Source: DATJGS01 sp035494735
GTDB taxonomy: Bacteria; Eisenbacteria; RBG-16-71-46
Direction of reading: 5' to 3'
Assembly (NCBI GenBank): GCA_035494735.1
Contig: DATJGS010000033.1
Coordinates: 1-64,000 of the forward strand
Length of the DNA: 64,000 bases
Position numbers and translations under genes: made by a program. The number at the start of each line of letters is the position of its first letter. Position 1 is the stretch's first letter. The notes beneath the pieces were generated by a model, which ran no database searches, was not told the origin of the DNA, and saw only the letters and a list, made by a program, of their open reading frames with translations. Shown in pieces: positions 35,034-45,320 of the stretch.

Positions 35034-35669
35034 TTACAGGCCATGCGTCGCAGCGCGAACGCCCGCCCCCGATCGTGAGGGCGGGCGTCTTGCGTTGAGG
35101 GCCGCCGGTTCCGCCGCTCCTGCCTCCGCGAGCAGCGTCGCCAGCGCCTCGCGCGTCTCGGGCGCCAGCCAGTCCACTTCGCCGGCCTGCGCGACCGCGA
35201 TGCGCCCGCGGCGATCGAGCACGTACGTGTAGGGCAGGCTCGGGCACGGCAGCGCGCGCGCCAGGCGTCGGTCGCGATCGAGCGCGAGACCGAGGCGCAG
35301 TCCGAGCCGGCTCACGTAGCGCATGACCGACGGGAACGGATCGAAGCACACGACGTCGCCGCGCAGGCCGATCAACGCTTCGTTCTTGAGCAGCGAGTCG
35401 AGCGCGATGGCCTGGCTCGCGGCGTGGCGCTCCCACGGCGCCCAGTAGTGGACGAGCCGCACCGCGCCGCCGGAGCTGAAGCGCGTCTCGCCGATCGGCA
35501 CCGCGGGCAGCATCACGTCGAACGCGACGCTCCGGCGTGCCGGTTCGGCGATGAGCGCGAGCGCGCGCGGCCGGTCGCCCGGCCGGCTCACCACGAACAA
35601 TTGGGCGCGCCAGATGAAGAGGGCGAGGAGCGCGATCGCGAGTCCGACCAGGCGGACGCGCCAGGTCAC
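35034..35669 (-). CDS. Membrane-anchored thioredoxin-fold protein lacking the CxxC motif
   Basis: A 211-residue protein with one N-terminal transmembrane helix (RLVGLAIALLALFIWRAQLF) and a thioredoxin-like domain at about residues 60-190. VRLVHYWAPWERHAASQAIA occupies the place of the usual WASWCGPC motif, but neither Cys is present, so it should not be a disulfide reductase. LPYTYVLDRRGRIAVAQAGEV is the typical cis-Pro/strand region of TlpA/ResA proteins. GTG at 35669 overlaps the stop of the cstA gene (GTGA). Its 3' end overlaps the tRNA-Ala terminator hairpin on the other strand. Possibly a structural partner of CstA; inferred from coupling only. Confidence 0.7.
   Translation of the reverse strand: MTWRVRLVGLAIALLALFIWRAQLFVVSRPGDRPRALALIAEPARRSVAFDVMLPAVPIGETRFSSGGAVRLVHYWAPWERHAASQAIALDSLLKNEALIGLRGDVVCFDPFPSVMRYVSRLGLRLGLALDRDRRLARALPCPSLPYTYVLDRRGRIAVAQAGEVDWLAPETREALATLLAEAGAAEPAALNARRPPSRSGAGVRAATHGL
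35059..35098 (+). terminator. Intrinsic terminator after tRNA-Ala
   Basis: ACGCCCGCCC (35059-35068) and GGGCGGGCGT (35079-35088) form a perfect 10-bp stem with a 10-base loop, followed by CTTGCGTT. It lies within the 3' end of the convergent thioredoxin-fold gene. Confidence 0.7.
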
Positions 35670-37537
35670 GCGCCGGGTGCTCCCTCGAGGCGGGGCGCGC
35701 CGGGCGCGGCGCGTGACGCCGCGGCTTCACGCGGCCGCATCGCGCCGACCCAGCGCACGAGGCAGTCGACGAGCACGACCACGAGCAGCGCCATCAGCAG
35801 CAGCGTGACGACGCACTGGATCTGCGCCGCGAGCGGCGCGAGTCGGAACGCGCGCCACAGCGTGGGCGCGCCGGCCGCGAGCTGCGGGCGCAGATAGTTC
35901 ACGCCGAGGTTCATCCAGCCCGCGGTCAGCGTGTTCACGCACATGAACGCGAGCGGGACCAGCGTGCACCACACGTAGCGTGCGCGGCCCATGTTGATGA
36001 GCACGGAAGTCCCGATCGCCAGCGCGAACGCGGCGAGCAGCTGGTTGCTGACGCCGAGCATCGGCCAGATCGCGCTCACGGTGCCGGTCCACACGAAGTA
36101 GCCCCACGCCAGCACCGCGAGCGCGCTGAACAGGGCGGCCGGCGCCACGCCCTTCCACGTGCGCAGCGGCGGCGCGACCATGCCGCCGACCTCCTGCATC
36201 ATGTAGCGCGTCACGCGCGTGCCGGTGTCGATCAACGTCAGCACGAACATGGCTTCGAACATGATCGCGAAGTGGTACCAGAACGCCATCAGCCCCCTGA
36301 GGAACGGCAGCCCGCTGAAGATCTGCGCCATGCCGACCGCCAGTGACACGGCGCCGCCCGGCCGGCCGGCGAGTTGCTCACCGACCTGCGCTTCGAGCGC
36401 GGGCAGGTGGCGCACCGCCATGCCGAGCGACGCGAACACCTCGGGGCGCGCGTTGATGGCGAAGTAGTCGGCGGGCTCGAGCGCGCACGCCGCGATCAGC
36501 GCGATCACGCCGACGAAGCCTTCCAGCACCATCGCGCCGTAGGAAATGGGCAGGATGTCGCGCTCGCGATCGATCATCTTCGGCGTCGTGCCCGACGCGA
36601 TCAGCGAATGGAATCCCGAGATCGCGCCGCACGCGATCGTGATGAACACGAACGGGAACAGCGGCCCCGGGATCACCGGACCACCGCCCTTCACGAACGA
36701 CGTGAACGCCGGCATGTGCAGGTGCGGGTTCACCGCGATCACGCCGACCGCGAGCAGCATCACCGCGCCGATCTTGAGAAACGACGACAGATAGTCGCGC
36801 GGGCAGAGCAGCAGCCACACCGGCAGCACCGACGCGACGAAGCCGTACGTCATGAGCGTGATGCCGAGCGCGTGCTCGGACAGCATCAGGCGCGCCGCGA
36901 ACGGCGAGCGCTGGATCCACGCGCCGCCGGCCACGGCGGCCAGCAGCAGCACGACGCCGACCGCGGTCACGCCGCGCACCGAGCCGGGCTTCACCCGATG
37001 CGTCCACAGGCCCATGCCGAGCGCGATGGGCACGGTGCACGCGATGCTGAACACGCCCCATGCGCTCTGCTTGAGCGAGTTCACGACCACCAGCGCCATG
37101 GCGGCGAGCGCCACGGTCATGACGAACAGGATGGCGACCGCCGTCGCGCCGCCGGTCAGCGGGCTCACCTGCTCGCGCGCGATATTCGCGAGCGAGCGGC
37201 CGCCGCTGCGCACCGAGGCCACGAGGATCACGAAGTCGTGGACGCCGCCCGCGATCACCGAGCCCGCGAGCAGCCAGATGAAGCCCGGCAGATAGCCGAA
37301 CTGGGCGGCGAGCACGGGGCCGATCAAGGGTCCGGCGCCGGCGATCGCGGCGAAGTGGTGCCCGAACAGCACGAGGGGGTGCGTGGCCACGTAGTCGCGG
37401 CCATCGGCCCGGGTGTGGGCCGGCGTGCGCCGCTGATCGTCGAGCGTCAGGACCCGCGCCGCGAGAAACGCTCCGTATGTGCGGTAGGCGATGAGCGCCA
37501 CCAGCGCGGCGACGATCACGAGATAGAGTGCGGGCAC
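35666..37537 (-). CDS. cstA: Carbon starvation protein CstA, peptide/pyruvate transporter family
   Basis: A 623-residue polytopic inner-membrane protein of the CstA family, which imports pyruvate or small peptides during carbon limitation. Strong signatures: AYRTYGAFLAARVLTLDD, DYVATHPLVLFGHHFAAIAG, GPLIGPVLAAQFGYLPGFIW, GGVHDFVILVASVRSGGRS, FITIACGAISGFHSLIASGT and PMLGVSNQLLAAFALAIGTS. About 16 hydrophobic segments. GTG start with AGGAGG at suitable spacing. It is translationally coupled to the thioredoxin-fold gene downstream. No regulatory site other than the space before the HD-GYP gene is obvious. Confidence 0.94.
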   Translation of the reverse strand: MPALYLVIVAALVALIAYRTYGAFLAARVLTLDDQRRTPAHTRADGRDYVATHPLVLFGHHFAAIAGAGPLIGPVLAAQFGYLPGFIWLLAGSVIAGGVHDFVILVASVRSGGRSLANIAREQVSPLTGGATAVAILFVMTVALAAMALVVVNSLKQSAWGVFSIACTVPIALGMGLWTHRVKPGSVRGVTAVGVVLLLAAVAGGAWIQRSPFAARLMLSEHALGITLMTYGFVASVLPVWLLLCPRDYLSSFLKIGAVMLLAVGVIAVNPHLHMPAFTSFVKGGGPVIPGPLFPFVFITIACGAISGFHSLIASGTTPKMIDRERDILPISYGAMVLEGFVGVIALIAACALEPADYFAINARPEVFASLGMAVRHLPALEAQVGEQLAGRPGGAVSLAVGMAQIFSGLPFLRGLMAFWYHFAIMFEAMFVLTLIDTGTRVTRYMMQEVGGMVAPPLRTWKGVAPAALFSALAVLAWGYFVWTGTVSAIWPMLGVSNQLLAAFALAIGTSVLINMGRARYVWCTLVPLAFMCVNTLTAGWMNLGVNYLRPQLAAGAPTLWRAFRLAPLAAQIQCVVTLLLMALLVVVLVDCLVRWVGAMRPREAAASRAAPGAPRLEGAPGA

Positions 37538-37631
37538 GCCAGGGGCCTCCTGAGTGAGAAGGGAGCGCGACGGTGCGGGCGCAGTCTAGCGGGGCGCGGC
37601 GGGGAGCGGAAGGGCCGCGAGTCGAGACGAG

Positions 37632-38600
37632 CTACGCGGCCTGTGCCTCGTCCGCGTCCGGCTCGCCGGCGTCGGCGGCGTAGAGCTGGAGGAACACCGC
37701 GACCACGGCGGGGTCGAACTGGGTGCCGCTCTCGTCGCGGATGATCTTCACGGCTTCGGCGTGCGTGCGGCCCTTGCGGTAGGCGCGGTCGATGACGATC
37801 GCGTCGTACGTGTCGGCGACGGCGATGATGCGCGCGCCGAGCGGAATCTCGTCGCCCTTCAGACCCTTGTAGCCGGTCCCGTCCCAGCGCTCGTGATGAT
37901 AAGCGACCATCGGGATCACGTGCTTCAGGATGCCGCCCATCGAACGGACCATGGTCTCGCCCTTGTCGACGTGGCGGCGCATCTCGACCATCTCGTCGTC
38001 CGTGAGGCCGGCCGCCTTGCGCAGGACCTCGGTGCTGATGTCGACCTTGCCGATGTCGTGCAGATACGCGCCCACGCGGACGTCTTCGACCTGGCCTTCG
38101 CTCAAGCCCATGGTGCGCCCGATCTCGACGGCGTAGTCGGCGACACGCCGCGAGTGGTTCTCGGTATAGCGGTCCACCGAGTCGATGAACTTGGACATGA
38201 TCTGGATGATGCCCTGGTACGCGTCGCGGATCTCGCGGAACTGCGATTCCTTCTCCTCGTACAGCGAGCCGACGATGTACGACGTGAGGACGAGGAAGCA
38301 GGCCCACGTGCCGAGGTCGAGCCAGCGCATCCACGCTTCGGGGTCGCTCGTGCCGCCGAACTGGCTCTCGTTCGCGAGCGCGATGCCGAACACGATCGCG
38401 CACGACAGCAGCGCGCTGTACACGCCCTTGCGCAGTCCCATCGTGTACGCGCCGAAGACCACCGGGAGGTAGTAGAAGTTCAGGAACGCGCGCTGGTTGA
38501 TCACGAAGAAGTTGATCGTGCCCGTGATCAGCACGATGCCCAGCAGCACGCCGAGGCCGCGGTTGATTCGCCACAGCGTCTCGATGCGCTTGCGGGTCAT
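37632..38600 (-). CDS. Membrane HD-GYP-type c-di-GMP phosphodiesterase
   Basis: A 322-residue protein. Three to four N-terminal hydrophobic helices (LGVLLGIVLITGTINFFVIN, FYYLPVVFGAYTMGL, ALLSCAIVFGIALA, TWACFLVLTSYIVG) occupy residues 15-115. An HD-GYP domain at about 135-300 follows: TENHSRRVADYAVEIGRTMG, AYLHDIGKVDIS (the HD pair), HHERWDGTGYKG in place of the canonical HHExxDGxGYP, and ARIIAVADTYDAI. The Pro of the GYP motif is Lys here, a variation seen in active and inactive members alike. It would break down c-di-GMP. The ATG overlaps the stop of the PilB-type gene, giving a two-gene operon. Confidence 0.88.
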   Translation of the reverse strand: MTRKRIETLWRINRGLGVLLGIVLITGTINFFVINQRAFLNFYYLPVVFGAYTMGLRKGVYSALLSCAIVFGIALANESQFGGTSDPEAWMRWLDLGTWACFLVLTSYIVGSLYEEKESQFREIRDAYQGIIQIMSKFIDSVDRYTENHSRRVADYAVEIGRTMGLSEGQVEDVRVGAYLHDIGKVDISTEVLRKAAGLTDDEMVEMRRHVDKGETMVRSMGGILKHVIPMVAYHHERWDGTGYKGLKGDEIPLGARIIAVADTYDAIVIDRAYRKGRTHAEAVKIIRDESGTQFDPAVVAVFLQLYAADAGEPDADEAQAA

Positions 38601-40585
38601 GAGGCCTTTCGCTGCGCCGCCACGTTGTTGCGGCGCCGGGCGCGCGTGGTCTCGGCGCGCAGCGGGGTCGGGCCGGGGAGGGGTGCGGACGGCGCGCTCT
38701 TCCCCTGCGTGTCGGTCCCGCAGCCCGGACAGAACGCCCACTGGGCTTCCAGCCGGCGGCGGCAACGTTCGCAGTGTTCGCCGACGAAGTCGCCGCACTC
38801 CGGGCAGTACTCGAACTCCCGGTTCAGCGTGCTCTGGCACGACGGGCAGGTCTTGGTCGACTGCTCGGCGAGATACACGACGCGCGTGATTTCCTCGAGC
38901 GTCGTGACGCCGGCCATGACCTTCTTGAGGCCGTCCTCGCCGATCGAGCGCATGCCGGCTTCGATGGCGGCGGAGCGGATCTGCGAGTCCGGCGAGTTCT
39001 GCACGATGAGCTGGCGGATCGACTCGTTGATCTCCAGTGTCTCGAAGATGCCGATGCGCCCCAGATAGCCGGTGTTGTGGCAGTGCGGACAACCGCGGCC
39101 GCGGTGCAGCGTGACGGAGCCGCCGTTCTGGGTCTGCAGGCCGAGGCGGTTGAGGTTCGACGCCGGCGCTTCGTACGCTTCGGTGCAGCGCGGGCACAGC
39201 GTGCGCACGAGGCGCATGCTGACGACGCCAATGAGCGACGACGCCACCATGAACGGTTCGAGCCCGAGGTCGATCAAGCGCGTCACGGCGCTGGCCGCGT
39301 CGTTCGTGTGCACGCTGCTCAGGACGAGGTGCCCGGTGACCGACGCGCGGAACGCGATCTGAGCGGTCTCCTTGTCGCGGATCTCGCCGATCATGATGAC
39401 GTCGGGATCCTGGCGGAGGATGGCGCGCAGGGCGGTCGGGAAGCTCTTCTTGCCCTTCTCGTCGACCTGCACCTGATTGATGCCGGCGATCTGGTACTCG
39501 ACCGGATCCTCGACGGTCACGATGTTCTTGGTCTCGTGCTGGATGTGGCGCAGCGACGAATACAGCAGCGTGGACTTGCCGGAGCCGGTCGGGCCGGTCA
39601 CGAGCAGGATCCCCTGCGGCCGGTCGAGGTAGCGCTTGAGGCGGACCAGGTCGTCCGGCTGCATCCCGAGCTCGGAAAGTCCGATCGCGTTGCGTTTCTG
39701 GTCGACGACGCGGATCACGACCTTCTCGCCGTTCGTGATCGGCAGCGTCGAGACGCGCATGTCGACGCGGCGTCCCGAGATGTCGAGCATCAGGCGGCCG
39801 TCCTGCGGCTGGCGCTTCTCGGCGATGTCCAGGTTCGAAAGCACCTTGATGCGCGACACGACGGCGCCCTGCGTCCACTTGGGCAACCGCTGGATCTCCT
39901 GGAGCAGGCCGTCGATGCGGAAGCGCACGATCAGGTCGCGATCCTGCGGCTCGATGTGCACGTCGCTGGCGCGCTCCTCGATGGCGCGGTGCAGCAGCCA
40001 GTTCGTGAGCCGCACGATGGGCCGGCCCTCGGCTTCCTTGATGAGGTCGTCGATCGCGGTCGCGTTCTGCTCTTCGTCGCGGACCGTCGCGATGTCGAGA
40101 TCCTCTTCGGAGTGGATGATGTTCTTGATGACTTCGTTCACCGAGCTGTCGATGTGGTAGTAGCGCTCGACGGCTTCCTGGATCTGCGCGGAGCGGGCCA
40201 GGACCGGCTTGATGAACATGCCGGCGTGGAAACGCAGGTCCTCGAGCGCGGCCACGTTCAGGGGGTCGGCCATGGCCACGACCAGCGTGGAGCGGCCTTC
40301 GATCTCGACGGGCATGGCCGAGTACTTCTTGGCCATGTCCTCCTTGACGAGGGCCAGCACCGGTTCGTCGATCACCACGTCGTTCAGGTCGACGAGCGGC
40401 AGACCGAGCTGCTCCTTGAGGTGGTTGAGCAGCACGTCCTCGGTGATGACGCCCATGCGGATCAGCGTGACGCCGAGAAGCTGTCCCGACCGCCGCTGTT
40501 CGGCGACCGCGTCCGCCAATTGCTGGGGCGTGATCAGCTTCTCGTCGAGCAATACGTCGCCGAGGCGCTTGTGCTCTTTGGCCAT
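38597..40585 (-). CDS. PilB/GspE-type assembly ATPase with N-terminal MshEN c-di-GMP-binding domain and zinc-ribbon tail
   Basis: A 662-residue cytoplasmic ATPase for type IV pilus or type II secretion assembly. Residues about 5-60, RLGDVLLDEKLITPQQLADA and LLGVTLIRMGVITED, match the c-di-GMP-binding MshEN motif (RLGxxLL...LxxQ and LGxxLxxxG). The ATPase core has Walker A GPTGSGKST, Asp box TVEDPVEYQ, Walker B DPDVIMIGEIRDKETAQIA, His box TGHLVLSSVHTNDA and the tetracysteine pair CPRC/CPHC. After the normal end, residues about 580-630 add two zinc-ribbon-like modules (CPSC, CPEC, CERC, CPGC) and a basic tail, which is unusual. ATG at 40585 with GGAGT upstream. Coupled to the HD-GYP gene. Confidence 0.9.
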   Translation of the reverse strand: MAKEHKRLGDVLLDEKLITPQQLADAVAEQRRSGQLLGVTLIRMGVITEDVLLNHLKEQLGLPLVDLNDVVIDEPVLALVKEDMAKKYSAMPVEIEGRSTLVVAMADPLNVAALEDLRFHAGMFIKPVLARSAQIQEAVERYYHIDSSVNEVIKNIIHSEEDLDIATVRDEEQNATAIDDLIKEAEGRPIVRLTNWLLHRAIEERASDVHIEPQDRDLIVRFRIDGLLQEIQRLPKWTQGAVVSRIKVLSNLDIAEKRQPQDGRLMLDISGRRVDMRVSTLPITNGEKVVIRVVDQKRNAIGLSELGMQPDDLVRLKRYLDRPQGILLVTGPTGSGKSTLLYSSLRHIQHETKNIVTVEDPVEYQIAGINQVQVDEKGKKSFPTALRAILRQDPDVIMIGEIRDKETAQIAFRASVTGHLVLSSVHTNDAASAVTRLIDLGLEPFMVASSLIGVVSMRLVRTLCPRCTEAYEAPASNLNRLGLQTQNGGSVTLHRGRGCPHCHNTGYLGRIGIFETLEINESIRQLIVQNSPDSQIRSAAIEAGMRSIGEDGLKKVMAGVTTLEEITRVVYLAEQSTKTCPSCQSTLNREFEYCPECGDFVGEHCERCRRRLEAQWAFCPGCGTDTQGKSAPSAPLPGPTPLRAETTRARRRNNVAAQRKAS

Positions 40586-40751
40586 CCGTGACTCCGCGTC
40601 GCGTGAATTCTCGAGAGGGTGGGCGTCCTCCCGTTTATCGGCATCGAGCGGGGACAAATTGACCGCGTTTTTAGCAGTCGGAACCCGTATTCGCGCATCG
40701 CGGTGCCGGGCTGGTGCCGGAGCGAACGCCCATGCTAGGTTGCAGCTTCTC

Positions 40752-42536
40752 ATGACCGAACCCACGGCACCCGGAACCGAATCCCGCGTCCACGACGACG
40801 TCATGCTGCGCACCATTTCGGCGCTCGGCACGGCCTCGGCCGAGGGATCGCAGGCGGCCAGCAGCAATTTCAACGAGTTGCTGCGCAACGCGACGCGCCA
40901 CGTGCGCCGGCTGGTGAACTGCGAGTCCGTCCGGATCTGGGTGATGCGCCGCGGCGGCCGGCGCCTCGTCGCGTTCGAGTTCCCGGAGGACGGGCCGGCC
41001 CGGACCCCGGTCGAGCGACGGCTGCTGCGCGGCGAGGGGCTGGCCGGATGGGCGATCGAGCACGAGCGCTCCCTGCGCATCGATCCGGGCGAGCCGCGCC
41101 CCGCCCTGCGCGAGCCGGTGCCCGATTTCCGCTCGGCGCTCGTGCTGCCGCTGTTCCGCCGCGGCGGCGTGTTCGCGGCCGTCGAATGCCTCGACAAGCG
41201 CGGCGGCGCCGCGTTCAGCGACGCCGACTTCGACCGCCTCGACGTCGCCTCCGAGCACATCGCGTTCGCGCTCGACAACGCACTGCTCTACGAGGAGACC
41301 GAGCGGCGCGCGCTCGAGAAGGAAGTGCTGCTCGAGATCTCGAAGACGCTGGCCACGCCGTTCGACGTCGAGGAGGTCATCGCCGAGATCTTCAAGACGC
41401 TGCGCCTGGTCGTGACGTACGACGCCGCGGCCGTCTACCTGGTGAACCGGCGCAGCCAGGCGCTCGAGATGGTGAGCGAGGTCGGCTACCCGCAGGGCTC
41501 CGAGGACGCGTTCGGCCTGATGGTCGGGCAGGGTGTCGTCGGCTGGGTCGCGAAGACGGGCGAGGCGGTGATCGTGCCCGACGTCAAGCAGGACCCGCGC
41601 TACGTCGCGGCGCGCCCGGAAACGCGCAGCGAACTGGCGGCGCCGCTCGTCATCGAGGGGCGCACGCTCGGCGTGTTCAATCTCGAGAGCGACGTCGAGG
41701 ACGCGTATCACGAAGGCCACCTCGAGATCCTGGGCGCGTTCGCGGCGCAGGCCGCGGTGGCGATCGAGCGCGCGCGCACCACGCGCGAACTGCTCGAGCG
41801 CCGCCGGCTCGAGAAGGAACTCGCGATCGCGCGCGAGATCCAGCAGTCGTTCCTGCCGAAGACGCCGCCCGACGTGCCGGGCTTCGAGATCGCGGGCACG
41901 ATGCAGGCCCACGACGAGGTGGGGGGCGATTACTTCGACTTCATCCGCGTGTCCGAGACGCGGCTCGGCATCGCCATTGCCGACGTGTCGGGGAAGGGCA
42001 TCCCGGCGGCGCTCATCATGGCCGGGTTCCGCATGAGCCTGCTCGCCGAGATCCGCAACGAGTTCGCGATCCGCGCCGTCATGAGCAAGGTGAACGGGCT
42101 GCTCCACGAGAGCACGGATCGGGACAAGTTCGTGACCGCGTTCTATGGCGTGCTCGATTCCCACAACCGCGTGCTCATCTGCTCGAATGCCGGACACAAT
42201 CCGCCGATCCTGTTCCGCGCGAAGGGCACGCTCGAGTACCTGTCGGACGGCGGCGTGGCGCTGGGGGTGCTCGCGGACGCGCGCTACGAGGAGAAGCCAG
42301 TGTTCATCGAGCGCGGCGACGTGCTCGTGCTGTACACCGACGGCGTCACGGAAGCGGAGTCGCCCGAGCGCGAGCAGTTCGGCCGGCGACGCCTCGAGGC
42401 GTGCGTGCGCCGGCTGCTCGGCGGGAGCAGTCAGGAGATCATGAGCGGCATCATCGCCGAGGTCGCGGCGTTCAGCGGCTCGCGCGGGCAGACCGACGAT
42501 CTGACACTGGTCGTGCTGCGTTCGACGCAGGAGTGA
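40752..42536 (+). CDS. GAF-GAF-SpoIIE (PP2C-type) serine phosphatase
   Basis: A 594-residue cytoplasmic protein. Two GAF domains at about residues 35-190 and 205-345 (VLLEISKTLATPFDVEEV, LMVGQGVVGWVAKTGEA) would sense small ligands. A coiled linker (LLERRRLEKELAIAREIQQS) leads to a SpoIIE/RsbU-type PP2C domain at about 375-590 with QSFLPKTPPDVPGFEIAG, EVGGDYFDF, ADVSGKGIPAALIM, SNAGHNPPIL, VLVLYTDGVTEA and TDDLTLV, which supply the metal-binding acidic residues. Such phosphatases dephosphorylate RsbV/STAS partners. A TAGGTT box ends 10 bases before the ATG, suggesting a very short leader. Divergent from pilB. A hairpin terminator follows. Confidence 0.92.
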   Translation: MTEPTAPGTESRVHDDVMLRTISALGTASAEGSQAASSNFNELLRNATRHVRRLVNCESVRIWVMRRGGRRLVAFEFPEDGPARTPVERRLLRGEGLAGWAIEHERSLRIDPGEPRPALREPVPDFRSALVLPLFRRGGVFAAVECLDKRGGAAFSDADFDRLDVASEHIAFALDNALLYEETERRALEKEVLLEISKTLATPFDVEEVIAEIFKTLRLVVTYDAAAVYLVNRRSQALEMVSEVGYPQGSEDAFGLMVGQGVVGWVAKTGEAVIVPDVKQDPRYVAARPETRSELAAPLVIEGRTLGVFNLESDVEDAYHEGHLEILGAFAAQAAVAIERARTTRELLERRRLEKELAIAREIQQSFLPKTPPDVPGFEIAGTMQAHDEVGGDYFDFIRVSETRLGIAIADVSGKGIPAALIMAGFRMSLLAEIRNEFAIRAVMSKVNGLLHESTDRDKFVTAFYGVLDSHNRVLICSNAGHNPPILFRAKGTLEYLSDGGVALGVLADARYEEKPVFIERGDVLVLYTDGVTEAESPEREQFGRRRLEACVRRLLGGSSQEIMSGIIAEVAAFSGSRGQTDDLTLVVLRSTQE

Positions 42537-42552
42537 CGCGGCGTCCGCGACG

Positions 42553-42580
42553 GCACTTCATGCATCGCTTGAAGTGCTGG
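42553..42580 (+). terminator. Hairpin terminator after the SpoIIE phosphatase gene
   Basis: GCACTTCA (42553-42560) pairs with TGAAGTGC (42570-42577) around a 9-base loop; a GGGTTCTT tail follows. The promoter of the next operon starts right after it. Confidence 0.6.
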
Positions 42581-42584
42581 GTTC

Positions 42585-42613
42585 TTGACCCTCGCGGGCG
42601 ATCCCGATAGTCT
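42585..42613 (+). promoter_or_regulatory. Promoter of the M50-trpS-scpAB-rluB operon
   Basis: TTGACC (42585-42590), 17 bases, TAGTCT (42608-42613), 45 bases before the TTG start at 42659. Confidence 0.65.
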
Positions 42614-42658
42614 GCGGCGTCCTCCTCGTCCCACTCTCCATATAAGGGAGCTTCGCCC

Positions 42659-43308
42659 TTGCGACTCGACCCGCTGCTCCTCGCGGCGTTGCCGGTGGTG
42701 CTGTTCAGCGTCATCGTGCACGAGTGCGCCCACGGGCTCATGGCGCTCTGGTGCGGGGATACGACCGCACGCGATCGCGGCCGGCTGACCCTGAACCCGC
42801 TGCCGCACATCGATCCGATCGGCTCGATCCTGCTCCCGGCCGTGCTGCTCCTGACGCACGCGCCGTTCCTGTTCGGCTGGGCCAAGCCGGTGCCGATCAA
42901 CTGGGCCAACCTGCGGCGCCCCAAGGACGACGCGGTCAAGGTCGCGCTCGCCGGTCCGGCGTCGAACCTCCTCCTGGCGCTCCTGTTCGCCGTGCTGGTC
43001 CGCGTGGCGCCCGGGTCGGGCTTCTGGTCGCCGCTCCAGACCATGGCCGTGGGCGGCGTGGTGTGGAACTGCGCGCTCGCGCTGTTCAACCTGATTCCGA
43101 TCCCGCCGCTCGACGGATCGTGGGTCATCATGCGTTTTCTCAGCATGCGCCACATCATCGCGCTCCAGCAGTTCCGGCTCGTCGGCTTTGCGCTGATCAT
43201 CGTGCTGCTCAACACGCCGATGTTCCACGGACTGTTCACGGTGCCGCTGCAGGCCCTGGTGAAGGCGATGCTCCGGATGTTCGGCACGCCGGTGGGCGCG
43301 GGGGCGCT

Positions 43309-43312
<4 letters not shown>
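42659..43312 (+). CDS. M50-family (site-2-protease-like) membrane metalloprotease
   Basis: A 217-residue membrane protease. TTG start with AAGGGAG at good spacing. The zinc motif HECAH is at residues 21-25 within the first helix, and NLIPIPPLDGSWV (with LDG) supplies the distal Asp in the third transmembrane core segment. GRLTLNPLPHIDPIGSILLP and WAKPVPINWANLR are typical of the short M50 group found beside trpS and scpAB in many bacteria. The substrate is unknown. First gene of a five-gene overlapping operon; its stop overlaps the trpS start (GTGA). Confidence 0.9.
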
Positions 43313-44417
<1,105 letters not shown>

Positions 44418-44421
<4 letters not shown>

Positions 44422-45320
44422 TCGAGCGCGATCCGGAGCTGGAGCCGACGGGCGAAGCGCCGCCGCGCGACGTGGACGACGACGCACCGGTGCGCCGCGG
44501 CGCGGACGGCGACGCGCCGATGAGCCCGCGCGAGCGCACCGAGGCCGCGTGGCAGCCGGGCCGCTCCGTCGTGACGGTCAAGCTCGAGCGCTTCGAAGGA
44601 CCGCTCGACCTGCTGCTGCACCTCATCAAGCGCGACGAGATCAACGTCCACGACATCCCGATCGCGCACATCACGAATCAGTACCTGGCCTACATCGAGT
44701 TGATGCGCTCGCTGGACCTGGAAGTGGCCGGTGAGTTCCTGGTGATGGCGGCGACGCTGATGCGCATCAAGGCCAAGATGCTGCTGCCGCTGCCGGCGGT
44801 GGGCGAGGAGGAGGAGGAAGGCGATCCGCGCGAGGAGCTGGTGCAACGGCTGCTCGAGTACCGCCAGTTCAAGGAGGCCGCGGAGACGCTCAAGCTCAAG
44901 GAGGGCGAACGCCGCCAGCTGTTCGAGCGCGGCCTCGTGCCGGGCGAGGACGAAGCCGGCCCGTTGCCGCTCGCGCCGGCCACGCTGTTCGATCTGCTGG
45001 ACGCGCTCAATCGCGTGATGTCGCGCGTGCCGCAACCGGCCGTCTACGAAGTGCAGGGCGAGCTGTACGACGTCGAGGACAAGATGTCGCTGATCGCGAG
45101 CACGGTCGCGGAAGAGGGCCGGCTCTCGTTCACCGGGCTGCTGTCGCGCTGCCGCGCGCGCGCCGAGATGATCGTGACATTCATCGCGCTGCTCGAACTC
45201 ATCAAGCTCGGCCGGGTCGGCGTCATCCAGGTCGAGAATTTCGGCGACATCGAGATCGTCGCCCGCACGCCGGAAGAAGAGGACACCCATGCCACCCGTA
45301 CATCTCCAGGCGGCGATTGA
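44418..45320 (+). CDS. scpA: Segregation and condensation protein A
   Basis: A 300-residue kleisin that bridges the SMC heads in the bacterial condensin. Residues about 50-120 carry the family core KLERFEGPLDLLLHLIKRDE, INVHDIPIAHITNQYLAYIE, and VAGEFLVMAATLMRIKAKML. The C-terminal winged helix includes LSFTGLLSRCRARAEMIVTF and LLELIKLGRVGVIQVENFGD. An acidic N-terminal extension of about 45 residues is unusual. The ATG overlaps the trpS stop, and the last 32 bases overlap scpB. Confidence 0.94.
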
